From the NCBI GenBank assembly GCA_003427395.1, contig BFEA01000976.1:234162-274345 (forward strand): a stretch of DNA of 40,184 nucleotides, in the 5' to 3' direction. Within the stretch, counting starts at the first letter, position 1. Every line of letters begins with the position of its first letter. The DNA is from Chara braunii. Taxonomy: Eukaryota; Streptophyta; Charophyceae; Charales; Characeae. Below the pieces are notes generated by a model. The model worked only from the letters and a program-made list of their open reading frames with translations, searched no databases and had not been told where the DNA came from. The position numbers and the translations under genes were made by a program. Shown here in pieces: positions 31,126 through 40,184 of this stretch.

Positions 31126-31141
31126 TTCATGTCTTGTGTAG
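31126..31141 (+). promoter_or_regulatory. Candidate 3' splice acceptor upstream of the intact ORF
   Basis: A long T-rich tract (31101-31134) ends in TCTTGTGTAG at 31141, a good match to a plant acceptor, 17 bases before the ATG at 31159. It suggests an intron in the 5' leader or that 31142 begins an internal exon. I could not identify the donor. Confidence 0.45.
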
Positions 31142-31158
31142 GGAGTGCGACAGGAGTC

Positions 31159-32031
31159 ATGGACCATCGACATGATTATGCATGTCCCATTCACCCTTGT
31201 GCATGCGGATTCCGTGGTTCAGGAAGCGATACCGAAAACGACCCGTGGATGACCATCGTCCCCTTCTTTGACAAGCCTATCGATGCATGGTCCGAGGCAG
31301 AATGGGATAGAGCCATTTTGGCAAGGAAATGCCCATGGCATAAGGACTCCAAATTTGCTTCCACGATGGAGTGGGGAAGTCTAATCAAAGTACCTCATTA
31401 TGCCATTGGTGTCAGGCAACTTCCGTCCCTACGCGCCACGCTCAGGCAGGAAGAGAATAACCGGTTTTACCTTCGCCTGGACAACGTAACGAGGTCACCT
31501 CGGGTGTGGTCTGTAGACTTGAAACTAGAGTTGTTGAACTGTGCATCCTACAATCCGTATTTGGAAGTATATCCGCTGCGTGGTGCCGGGTTACAGCCAA
31601 AAGATGTGTCATATTGTTGCATACGGTTGTATGTGGCCGGTTCCGACTTCTGCAGAGTGTTGTGTGTGGCATGTTCAAACCGAAAGCAGACTTTGGTAGA
31701 CGCTGTAGTGCTAGTTTCTTGCAACCACCTTAGAATCTATGGTCACAACATGGGGAATTTGCGCTTTCTCTACGAGAACGGACAATCCGATTTGGAGATT
31801 GCAAGTCGAATTGATGAGGTTCATAAGTGGCATGAGGTAGAGCAAATGATATGTTGTGTGGGTGACGCCATCGGTAAGTCCTTGGCAGGTGCCTGTAGGT
31901 TTGTAAGGATGAAGTACATTTCGGTGTTCTCAAGGGGGGCGACGAAGGGACAACCACAAACCCTTGTTTTCGGGTCGTCTATGAATGTCTTATACAGGTT
32001 TGGTTCTAAAAGGACGCGGGGACATCAGTAG
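31159..32031 (+). CDS. Intact 290-aa protein of unknown function
   Basis: An uninterrupted ORF from ATG 31159 to TAG 32029-32031, the only long intact frame in the block. The open frame continues upstream to 31087 without an ATG; ATG 31159 is chosen because it follows a splice-like acceptor and begins a Cys/His-rich N-terminus (CPIHPCACGF, then CPWHKD), which may bind zinc. The middle is Trp- and Arg-rich (PHYAIGVRQLPSLR, NNRFYLRLDN); a CxxC (LCVACSNRK) follows; the C-terminus is basic. No signal peptide or membrane segment. It lies 270 bp after the DUF7869-type pseudogene on the same strand and about 1 kb from the right inverted terminus, so it may be a second gene of the same element or an exon of it. 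I do not recognise the family. Confidence 0.6.
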   Translation: MDHRHDYACPIHPCACGFRGSGSDTENDPWMTIVPFFDKPIDAWSEAEWDRAILARKCPWHKDSKFASTMEWGSLIKVPHYAIGVRQLPSLRATLRQEENNRFYLRLDNVTRSPRVWSVDLKLELLNCASYNPYLEVYPLRGAGLQPKDVSYCCIRLYVAGSDFCRVLCVACSNRKQTLVDAVVLVSCNHLRIYGHNMGNLRFLYENGQSDLEIASRIDEVHKWHEVEQMICCVGDAIGKSLAGACRFVRMKYISVFSRGATKGQPQTLVFGSSMNVLYRFGSKRTRGHQ

Positions 32032-33024
32032 GAACTTCAAATTTTGTAAATCATAGGGTTTTATAAAGTTTATATTGTTGTAGCGCGTAGCGTTTAATTT
32101 AGACGTAGTTCAATGTACAAGTGGCTTGTAGCGTTTAATGTAGACGTACTTCAATCTTGCATTTGCGATTTCTTGCACGTGTCGGTACAATTTTGAACTT
32201 TAATTACCGATACAATTTTTAACTTTTAATTTTTCATGGGTACGACATTTCTTCAAGTGAGACAGAATTCATGGTACACGCGTGAATTTCAGTTTCATAT
32301 GACAATGTCATATCAGTTTATGATTTTTTGTCAAAGTGCGTCGGAATCCATACATAAACCATCTAGTTTCGCCTTCACACAATGTCATGTGTAGTACGTC
32401 TCATTCAAGTCCATTTCAATATTTAACAATGACATGTCAGTTTCGTCTTTAAAGTCACATAAATTGTCGAAGTGTGATAGAGTCCAAAATTATCGAAGTG
32501 TATACATTTAATAGAGTTAAAGCAAAAATTATCGAAGTGCGACGAAATCCATACTAGACTGTTAGTACTTAAACCATCCGTGTGCTTGCCGTAAATGTCC
32601 CACTTCGATTGAGTTTCAATACATTAAGGGAAGTCACAATGTCATCTAAAAGAGGTCTGACTCAATGCTGACACAAAATTGAGAAAGGTGTAAAGAAATC
32701 GAGAGTTCAAAAATTCATGTTATAACTCTAATGGCTTCAAAGTTATAAAATTGATGGAAGTGAAATGGAATCCACTCTTAATCCATCATGATCAGTACAT
32801 TTTGATAGCGTTTTAGAAAGTACATTTTGATGAGGTTCTATATTGATGGAAGTGCAATGAAATCCATAATTAATCTATCATGATCAGTAAGTGATTGCCT
32901 TGAATCTCCTGTTTAGATTCAATTTATGGCCTCTCAATTGCATTCTTCGGGTTCCTAAGTTCCATTCAGGTCCAAAATATAGTGATTTTAACATGAAATT
33001 AATAGCGTGCAAGTACCAATTTAA
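32032..33024. repeat. Right subterminal region with 22-bp quasi-palindromes
   Basis: AT-rich. Copies of the scheme AAGTGCGACG-AA-ATCCATACTT lie at 32334-32355, 32535-32556, 32758-32779 and 32850-32871, with a weaker one near 32470. They share the AAGTG start, central ATCC and the 22-bp length with the left subterminal copies. A short repeat TTGTAGCG(C/T)GTAGCGTTTAAT also occurs near 32080 and 32128. No gene. Confidence 0.65.
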
Positions 33025-33061
33025 AATATAATGTCCTATTTTAATGGATAACATGTTAATT
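33025..33061 (-). repeat. Candidate right terminal inverted repeat, 37 bp
   Basis: Its reverse complement matches 6197-6233 at 34 of 37 positions. On its outer side lies TTA (33062-33064), then the satellite phrase CACTCCCTAAATTAATAAA. Confidence 0.6.
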
Positions 33062-33064
33062 TTA

Positions 33065-33520
33065 TTTCACTCCCTAAATTAATAAAAATTTGGGCAGCAT
33101 CTTCTTTAGAGAAGTAGACTACCCATATTTATACTAGGTCAGATAACAACTCAATACAAAACTTGAGTCCTGGCAAAACAAAATTTGATCTACTTCTTAG
33201 ATTTGTAGAAATTTTGGCAGCGTTTCTCGTAGAAAAAGTAGCTTTCCCAAATTTATACAAAGATAAGTTAAAAATATGAACTGAGTCTGATTTCCAAATT
33301 CAATTTTTTTCCAACTCCCTGAATTAACAAAAATTTTGACAACACTTCCCCTAGAAATAAAATATTTTTCAGATTTCTACTAAGCCATATATAAACTTAG
33401 AGAAAAAATTGAACTTTGAAAAGTTAGATTTGACTAACTCCTTGGTTTGGTAGAAATTTCGACAGCGCTCCTCGTATGAAAAGTACCTTTCTAAGATTTA
33501 TACAAAGCAAAGTATGATAA
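33065..33520 (+). repeat. Satellite, about 122-bp period, four units
   Basis: AAATTTTGGCAGCGTTTCTC-type unit starts lie at 33086, 33209, 33331 and 33454, so spacing is 122-123 bp. Units share GGCAGC(A/G), CTCGTAGAAAAAGTA, ATTTATAC and an ACTCCCTGAATTAA block. A related pair lies at 6016-6155, left of the other inverted terminus. Confidence 0.85.
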
Positions 33521-33770
33521 ATTATCCAAAAAAATGCGATAATTGATCTTAGTAAAAACAATTATCCCAAAAAATGCAGGAATTGAACAAATTTCTATAG
33601 CTCTAGCACGTGGCGAGGAACTAAAATAACTACCTGTCAAACTGGAACTCAGACTAAGTAAAGATTTCACTCAGCCATATGCAAGTCAAAACGATAATGG
33701 TAAGTAGTTTTATCAGTCCCACGGTTAATTCCACTTACAATAGTTCCTAGAAGTTTCAATTGATTTACCC
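33521..33770. other. AT-rich intergenic
   Basis: No feature beyond a short direct repeat of CCCAAAAAATGC(A/G) near 33525 and 33565. Confidence 0.4.
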
Positions 33771-34500
33771 CTTGTACCCATTCAACTTAGAAACAATTGT
33801 CTAACTCAGCCATTAAATATACACGAACAGACTGCACAAAAACTTTTCTCCTCTTTGGGCATATGACTTAGACAATTCCGCTTAGAAATAATGTTTATTC
33901 GGCCTTAGCTGTTTAATATTCAAAGTTTAATAATTTCTTACTTGTTTTCTAAAGAAAAGAAAATATGGGAAGTGGACTGAGTCATTCAGCTTACAAACAA
34001 TGTTTAACTTTCCCAAATTACTTGCAATTAAACGTTGTATTTCCCTTCTCTTCTTAGTTATATGGTTTAACGCTGGACCATTAAGCTTAGAAACAATGTC
34101 CAACTGCCAATTCACATGCATACTCAGTTTACGCTTATGTGCGTGGCCTCGGGGTAAACCATTCAGCTTAGAAACGATGCTTAGCCTTCCAACAAAGTTC
34201 TCCCTCAAAAATAAAATAAGGAACTGAACCATTCAACTTAGAAATAATGTTCAATTCATCTCAAATCACTCAAAGCATGAACTTGAATTTTTGGACCAAA
34301 CCTCAATCAGAAACCCCCAATAGAAACAAATAAACCAAATCATTCAGCTTAGAAATCATGCGTGGTCTCAAAGATTAGCCAGACAAACCCTGAAATAAAC
34401 ACAACAACCAGGCCATTCAGCTTAGAAACAATGTCTGGTCCTTCAGAAAACAGTCAATAAAAATAGCACTTGGTCAGTCTGCTTAGAAACAATTTCTTGT
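33771..34500. repeat. Degenerate repeat around CATTCAGCTTAGAAACAATG
   Basis: About nine copies near 33782, 33877, 33985, 34078, 34160, 34228, 34347, 34411 and 34474, spaced 65-120 bp. The sequences between copies are mostly unrelated. The minus-strand frame at 33927-34232 shows the motif as repeated (I)VSKLNG or VCKLND, which I take as a by-product. Confidence 0.8.
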
Positions 34501-35190
34501 CATTGGTTGACCCGGTAAAACATATGCAAATTGCCTTCCTCTCACCTTACCCTAGTTCATTCAAAACAGAACGAAACTTAAGTTTTACACACGCATTCCT
34601 TCTATTCAATTTGATTGGGTCCTCAAAAGAAACAAAGTCATAGAGGAACACATGCATAAAATAACCAAACTAGAGGGAGATAGTCAAACAGAGATGTAGT
34701 GGGTTCATACAGACAGACAAAGGTATACCTGATATTTCCCTGCCTCCAAAACTTCTCTTAAGTTCCGACACAGTTCCTGCAATCGATAGGGCAACCTCCT
34801 TAGAGGCCTTGGCACAGATTACGGGTTTCAATCTCGCCTACCGCCTTCCTTTGTGAACCAAAGACTAGACTAAGAGTAAGAGAGGCAGAAAGAAAGGAAT
34901 TCAGTCACTCAGATATAGGAATGGTGCACTCAGACTCGCGTGAGAGGGTCTTGAATCCTTGTTGCGCCTGAGGGCCCCGCAATGATGGCCAGAATGCGCA
35001 GCGGCTTGAACAACTGAGCTTAGACCACTAGCTGTTAACTCCCTGACGACTCCCAACTCGCAACAATAACTCCCTCCAACGAGCTCAGGCCGTGGCTCGT
35101 TACTCCGGCTCCGTGGAATGGGCGCGCATCAGTCAACATGTAAGGCTCCTCCCTCACTGCCCGCTTTTCTAGTCTGCAGGATGAACAACG
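34501..35190. other. Intergenic, no gene recognised
   Basis: Mixed composition, becoming GC-richer after 34.9 kb. Nothing supported. Confidence 0.4.
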
Positions 35191-35193
35191 CAG

Positions 35194-35597
35194 GCGGCCG
35201 TACGGGCTATATGTACGGCTGTACGAGCTGTCCCGGCGGCCCTCCTGGGGGCTTTCTGACACATGAGGGGGTGGAGGGGGGTGTGCATATCGGGGGCTAC
35301 CCTTTTGAAGTAAAAAAAAAAAAAAAAAAAAAAATGTTCGCTTGGGGGATGGGTGGGGGTAGGGGGTGTGTTGGGGTTTCGGGGGAAAAAAAATTTAATT
35401 GATTGATTGATTAATTGATTGATTGATTGAGTGGTTGATGATTGATTGATTGATTTAGGATTGATTGATGGATTGATTGATTGATTAATTGATTGATTGA
35501 TTAATTGATTGATTGATTGATTGATTGATGATTGATGATTGGTTGATTAAATAATTGATTGATTGATTAATTGATTGATTGATTGATTGATTTTTTT

Positions 35598-35647
<50 letters not shown>

Positions 35648-35783
35648 CAGGTTGGTTAGAGGAGAAACGCCCCCCTCCCCCCCCCACCGCCCACACTCAC
35701 ACGCACACACGCACACACGCACACGCACACACACACGAACACACAGATACACACACACACACTCACATGGACACACACACGCA

Positions 35784-35817
<34 letters not shown>

Positions 35818-36226
35818 ATCTCTCACGCACGATTGCGCGCATGCGCACTTAGAGATAGAAAGAGAGAGAGAGGGAGGTCGCAACTATGTTAGAGCTGCGC
35901 GCAATGTTTTTTGTTTTTTTAATCAATCAATCAATCAATCAATCAATCAGTCAATCAGTCAATCAATCAGTCAATCAATCAATTAATTGATAATCAATCA
36001 ATCAATCAATCAATTTTTATTTCTTGATTTTGTTTTATTTTCCCGTTTAAATTTTTTTTATTAATATAAGAAAAAACCAAAAAATAAAATAAAAAATATG
36101 CGGGTGTAGAGGACGAAAAATTCTACATCCCAAGTTTTTTTGTTTTTTCTTTTCGTTTTTTTTAGGGGGGTTTCATCACTTTGTACGGGACCGTTTGTAC
36201 AACCGTATGATCGTCCGTACGGCCGT
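35194..36226. repeat. About 1-kb foldback with microsatellite arms
   Basis: Outer arms 35194-35227 (GCGGCCGTACGGGCTATATG...) and 36195-36226 (TTGTACAACCGTA...CCGTACGGCCG) are imperfect reverse complements. Inside them, (TGAT)n at about 35395-35648 faces its reverse complement (ATCA)n at about 35920-36015. The centre holds (CA)n at 35690-35790, (CT)n at 35787-35817 and (GA)n near 35857-35873. A 23-base A run sits at about 35312-35334. Confidence 0.75.
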
Positions 36227-36905
36227 ACGACCAGAGCCCTGTACGACGTATGGCGTGTTTCACAACATGAGTCCAAAGAGAGTTGAGGCCAAAACCTCCT
36301 AACTGCCACTAGAGTGCTTTACCAATAAAGTTGAGCCGACGGACTTGAATTCACACCTGCAATTCGACACCTTCATGCACCAACTCCACCGCCTGCCAGC
36401 GTGCTGAAACAAATCAGAGTGAATCTGCTGATGGCAAATAGGCCGATACACGACCAAACTTACCTAGTTTAGCTCATAGCCTGACACCGTAGCCTGACGT
36501 CCAGTTCATCCGGCATCGCTAGTTCCGGGTGAGTACTCTCTCTCTCGTGCTTTCTCTAGGATAAGTCTGTCATTTGAGATGAATCTGTCGCTGGAACACC
36601 CCCAGGTACGTGCGCTGTTGAGCGCATCATCTCCCGCTTTCTTCGAAAGCGCAGGAGACCTCCTGACCATGTCACTCTGAAGTTTAACAAAACAAAACAA
36701 GAGAGATAACTTGGGAACGACGCAAATAACCCGGCAAACTGCCGAGACGGGCGTGGTCGTGTTGTTCCTTCGCCGCTCTAGCCGTATGTGCCAATTGTAT
36801 ATCTCGGGGTCCCCTACGACAGGATAGGTTCCTGCGGGACAGAATTTGTCATCCCTAAGGGGCTGTAACCACCCTTAGAGGCGTATCCCTACAGAGCTAC
36901 TGACT
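36227..36905. other. Intergenic, no gene recognised
   Basis: Moderate GC. A short CT-rich stretch lies near 36535. No RNA gene or coding region that I can support. Confidence 0.4.
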
Positions 36906-36906
36906 C

Positions 36907-37075
36907 ATATGTGAAAGTTTTTAAATGCAATCGTAGAGGTAAGCCAGACGAGGGCGTTTGCTCGTTCGTTGTAGTACAGATACGCTTGGTTAACGCCAAG
37001 TAGAACCGAGCGTCGTCCGTCCCTTAGGGCGCTGATCTCCTAAGTACGAAGCGGACGCCGTTCGACTAGGACGGT
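36907..37075 (+). repeat. Dispersed repeat, copy 2 (copy 1 near 4.57 kb)
   Basis: Aligns with 4566-4750 in the same orientation: CATATGTGAAAG, GCAATCGTAGAGGT, GCCAGACGAGGGCGTTTGC, CGTTGTAGTA, then CTAAGTACGA and TCGACTAGGA. Possibly retroelement-derived. Confidence 0.5.
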
Positions 37076-38265
37076 TTCAATCAAGCATGAAACCACATTT
37101 TATCATAATCCCTTAAACACGCCTTCAAAAGAAAATTATAACAACTATACATTATTATATCAAAAGGATCGACCGTAGTGACAGACTACTTTGAGAATGA
37201 TCCTTGATTAGGTGCATTACTTGAAGTGTTGCATGTCTCTCCCGCTAGGAAGTGGTCTGGGGTACTCCTCGTCCTCGCCCGAGCACAGGACTCGGATCTC
37301 AGAATTTGGATCGTCTCAATCGAATCGACGAAGTACCCCCTCGTAGAACGGTGCACTCTGGGTCGATAACAGGGTCAGCTGCTAAAGCAACGAACCTCCG
37401 CCCAAAATGTTTCCTGGATAAAGAGAATACGTCCACTACAAGAAGCTTTCAATTATTTTAATTTTTCCTATTCAAGGTAACTTGGATGAAAAAAATCAGA
37501 AGAGATAAAGAATGAAAACCATTTGGACAGGTACAGACAAATAAGGTCATAAAGGATAGAAAGGGTCAATCCTTGGGAAAAGACTAGTACTTTTAGCATA
37601 TCTGCTTTATTTGAATTGAATTTACTTTGTGATACTCACTGAATTAATCTTTTTCAAAAGAACGTGTTTTTGATACGCAAGCAAGTGAGGAGTAAAAAGA
37701 AAACAATCCTTTTCTTTTTTCTCATTAGGCATAATTAATCTCATTTGTAAGCATCCTTCTACCTACCTGCACACCAAGTCAAACAACAAGTTTAAAAGAA
37801 AATAAAACAATCCCATACTCGAGTCAAACCTTTCTGTTCACATGCATGACTTGTACAACTTTCCTCTACCTTTTCTCTTGAATATTCAAAACAACAGGGT
37901 CAAGCCATGTGTGGGTTCACACAGGTGTGAAGGGAAGTCTGAGTCAATCAATAAACCTCGAGTGAAGTTTGAATCGGCTCACTTAAGAAATCCGAGTAAT
38001 ATTTCAACTAAGAGTTAATGATAACCACCGCTGAAGCTGAACATATGCGGCTCACAACTTCGAAGGTTGTGTCCATTTCACTAGACAACAGTCCGCCTCC
38101 TTCCCCAAGTGTTACATGAGCAGAGATTAGGTCCACAAAGAGAACTCAATGAGATAACCCTCGAGAAGGGTATTCTCAACAATAAGTCTCACAAGGTCTC
38201 AATGCCCTATACAGTCCCAACTCCACCATGACCTCCAAGGATCTGTTCCAACCCAATTTGTAGCG
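37076..38265. other. AT-rich intergenic, no gene recognised
   Basis: No long frame and no repeat structure that I can define. Confidence 0.45.
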
Positions 38266-38938
38266 CCACTTTGCCTCAAATCACTACGTCCGCATTAGAT
38301 AGTTTCAAACGTGGGAAACACAGGCAGCACACGCTCAAAATCTTGACCCTCAAGTTGGTCCTGCTTGGTCCTAAAAACGATCTCAAGTGGTCCCGGGTTA
38401 AAACGTGGGAAACACAGGTAGCACGCCGCAAAAAAATTAAGGTGGCTCTGGCTGAAAACTGCATGTGCCGCGTGCCCAATAATCACTGCCGTATGCATTC
38501 ACTCTGCACTTTCTTCATGCCGTCGGCCCACACACTACCGCACAATCTCAAGTGTGCACTTGTGCCCTTACTACCACCGAATCATGAGAGAATAGTCCAC
38601 CATCACCGCGTACATAAAAAATTAAAAGTTGGACTGCCGCTCTCCGCGCCGTCGAAACCAGTACCACGCCGCCGTGCCAAAACATTGGCAGCAGTTTCCC
38701 ACCGAAGTGCCGCCGCCTCCGTGCCAAAAAACTTCGCAGCACTTCCCCACCGAAGTGCTGCTGTCATTGCCTCACGACCGCAACACCTGCCCATACATAC
38801 AACGCACGCACATAGGTGGAACAAAAACTCCCAGCCTCTAGCTATTGCTGCCTCTACTACTTCTCAATTCCCTACACACCTCCACTATTCCTTCAGCAGC
38901 ATCCCTTCCGCGGCACTAGTCTCAGACGCAGCCTAGTG
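38266..38938 (+). other. Open frame of doubtful coding status with internal direct repeats
   Basis: A 221-codon open frame starts at a TTG, not an ATG, and ends at TAG 38934-38936. It is Ala/Ser/His/Pro-rich without a recognisable domain. AAACGTGGGAAACACAGG recurs at about 38307 and 38401, and GTGCCAAAA(A/C)...CCCACCGAAGTGC(C/T)GC recurs at 38674-38715 and 38721-38762. Probably noncoding repeat-derived sequence. Confidence 0.2.
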
Positions 38939-40010
38939 GCCACAACACCAAGTGTCGAGGAGTGGCTATGAGCTTCACCCTCCCAGCTATGGCCGTCGCC
39001 TGTCTCTCCCCCAAGTGCTCCTGCAGACCTCCAGCACCTCGCCAATAATCCCGCACTATAGCAGCAGCCAGCCAGCCAGCATCTACTTCAAGTACAATTC
39101 CCCTGCAACATTGCCACAAATGTGAGGCCGATGGGTGAGGCGCTGACTTTTATAGCCAGCCGAAGGCATGTGGGAAGCTACTTTGCCCACAGCAAGGCAA
39201 AATTCATGGGTGCTCCTAGCCATCGATCTAAATCAACGGCCAGGAGCTAGGAGCCTTGGTTTTCCCCTAGGGAAACCAAGATTAATAACCCTTCTTTTTT
39301 TTTTCTTTTTTTTTTATACAAAAATACAAGCTCCATCTATTGGTGGGGAGCAACACCTGCTGGAAACTGGGTCCAGCGTCCCATAGATACAACCATATCC
39401 TCACAAATTGGTACAAACTAGGAACCGGGCCCAGCGTCCCATGACGAGCACATTCATAAAAGTCATCAGAAAATTCCATGAAAATGAGACTGGGAACCTA
39501 CTAAGAATTTTAGAGCTACTCCATACCTTTTTTTCCAGAAACTTCAGAGTCAGGCAAAATTCGGAAACCCTCAAGGATCCACCCTCTGTCCTCTTACCTC
39601 ACTCCGGCAAGACTTACTGCAGCAAGGCCACCATCTCTACTGCTGATGTGCCCTATTTCTATCCTACCAGCTAGCCCCTTCACTGGTACCTGGCAGTTTT
39701 CCCAGGCCTTGTGCTCATGGAAATGGGTGTACTCAACCACTTTACTACTGCCTACTCAAAACGAACAGGCGCAGTCCCATCACCCCATAGAACCTTCTGG
39801 GGCTGCACCTGTTCCCCATAGAACCTTTTGTCCCCTCGTTTTCCCCATAACAGGGTCAACCCGTTGCTTAGCAGTAGAGGGGCGGGGCCATTTCACAAAG
39901 TCGAACTAGAGTCAAGCTTAATAGGGTCTACTTCCCCAATGCTGTAGCACACGCTCGCATCAGGCCGCCAATAGTGCCAGGTTTGGGCGCTGTTGCTAAC
40001 AACATCCCGT
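38939..40010. other. Intergenic; poly-T at about 39293-39314
   Basis: Contains a short direct repeat (GGGTCCAGCGTCCCAT near 39370 and GGGCCCAGCGTCCCAT near 39426) and another (CCCCATAGAACCTT near 39783 and 39815). No gene supported. Confidence 0.45.
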
Positions 40011-40013
40011 TTC

Positions 40014-40104
<91 letters not shown>
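40014..40104. repeat. (CT)n followed by (GT)n microsatellite
   Basis: About 70 bp of uninterrupted CT dinucleotides followed by TGTGTGTGTG. Arg-Glu frames on the minus strand are artefacts of this repeat. Confidence 0.95.
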
Positions 40105-40184
40105 CATCCCGGCAGTCTCGACCATTACCAACGGTGCGTGAGCTGTCGTGAAGTCCCAAGACAGAAACGACTAGAGGCCCGAGC

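Noticed and set aside
35640-35892. Thr/His-rich and Cys/Val-rich frames near 35.7 kb
   Set aside because: Produced by the (CA)n and (CT)n microsatellites.
36730-37075. Possible rRNA or tRNA gene in the structured-looking GC-rich stretch
   Set aside because: I could find neither conserved rRNA core sequences nor a tRNA A/B box and cloverleaf; the stretch instead aligns with the repeat at 4.57 kb.

Overview
This window looks like nuclear DNA of a green plant or streptophyte alga: eukaryotic repeat landscape, long noncoding stretches, microsatellites, splice-like sites and no bacterial operons. From memory, unverified, the protein families at 8.6-14.3 kb and 27.9-30.9 kb resemble multicopy families predicted in the charophyte Chara braunii. 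Scattered single N bases point to a draft genome contig. Almost every coding region is broken by frameshifts and stops; the only long intact reading frame is at 31159-32031.

Layout. 1-2.56 kb: three satellite arrays (37-bp, 31/41-bp and 46-bp units). 2.6-3.8 kb: a decayed unidentified ORF. 3.8-6.2 kb: AT-rich and mostly featureless, apart from a dispersed repeat at 4.57-4.75 kb that recurs at 36.9 kb and a satellite remnant at 6.0 kb. 6.2-33.06 kb: a compositionally distinct block bounded by a 37-bp sequence at 6197-6233 and its near-exact reverse complement at 33025-33061 (34/37 identical). Just inside both ends lie 22-bp quasi-palindromes. The GC-rich interior carries about 30 more copies of a related 22-bp quasi-palindrome, and I saw none outside the block. 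33.1-40.2 kb: AT-rich repeats (122-bp satellite, CTTAGAAACAATG repeats), a 1-kb foldback with tetranucleotide microsatellite arms, and mostly unannotatable plant-type intergenic DNA.

Inside the block, from the left: a Ulp1 (C48 SUMO-protease family) remnant on the minus strand; a large minus-strand pseudogene with a ParB-like segment followed by a degenerate DNA-methyltransferase-like segment; 9 kb of noncoding DNA with palindromes, inverted repeats and short tandem repeats; a roughly 1.05-kb tandem array (23.6-27.5 kb) whose units carry a strong hairpin; a decayed DUF7869-type (RNase H-like, transposase-related) gene; and an intact 290-codon ORF of unknown function.

My main hypothesis is that 6.2-33.06 kb is a dead copy of a very large (about 26.9 kb) DNA transposon inserted in a satellite array, with terminal inverted repeats, subterminal 22-bp sites, a DUF7869-type candidate transposase and cargo (Ulp1, ParB/methyltransferase-like). 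The inverted ends, repeats and motifs are visible in the sequence; the transposon interpretation is inference.
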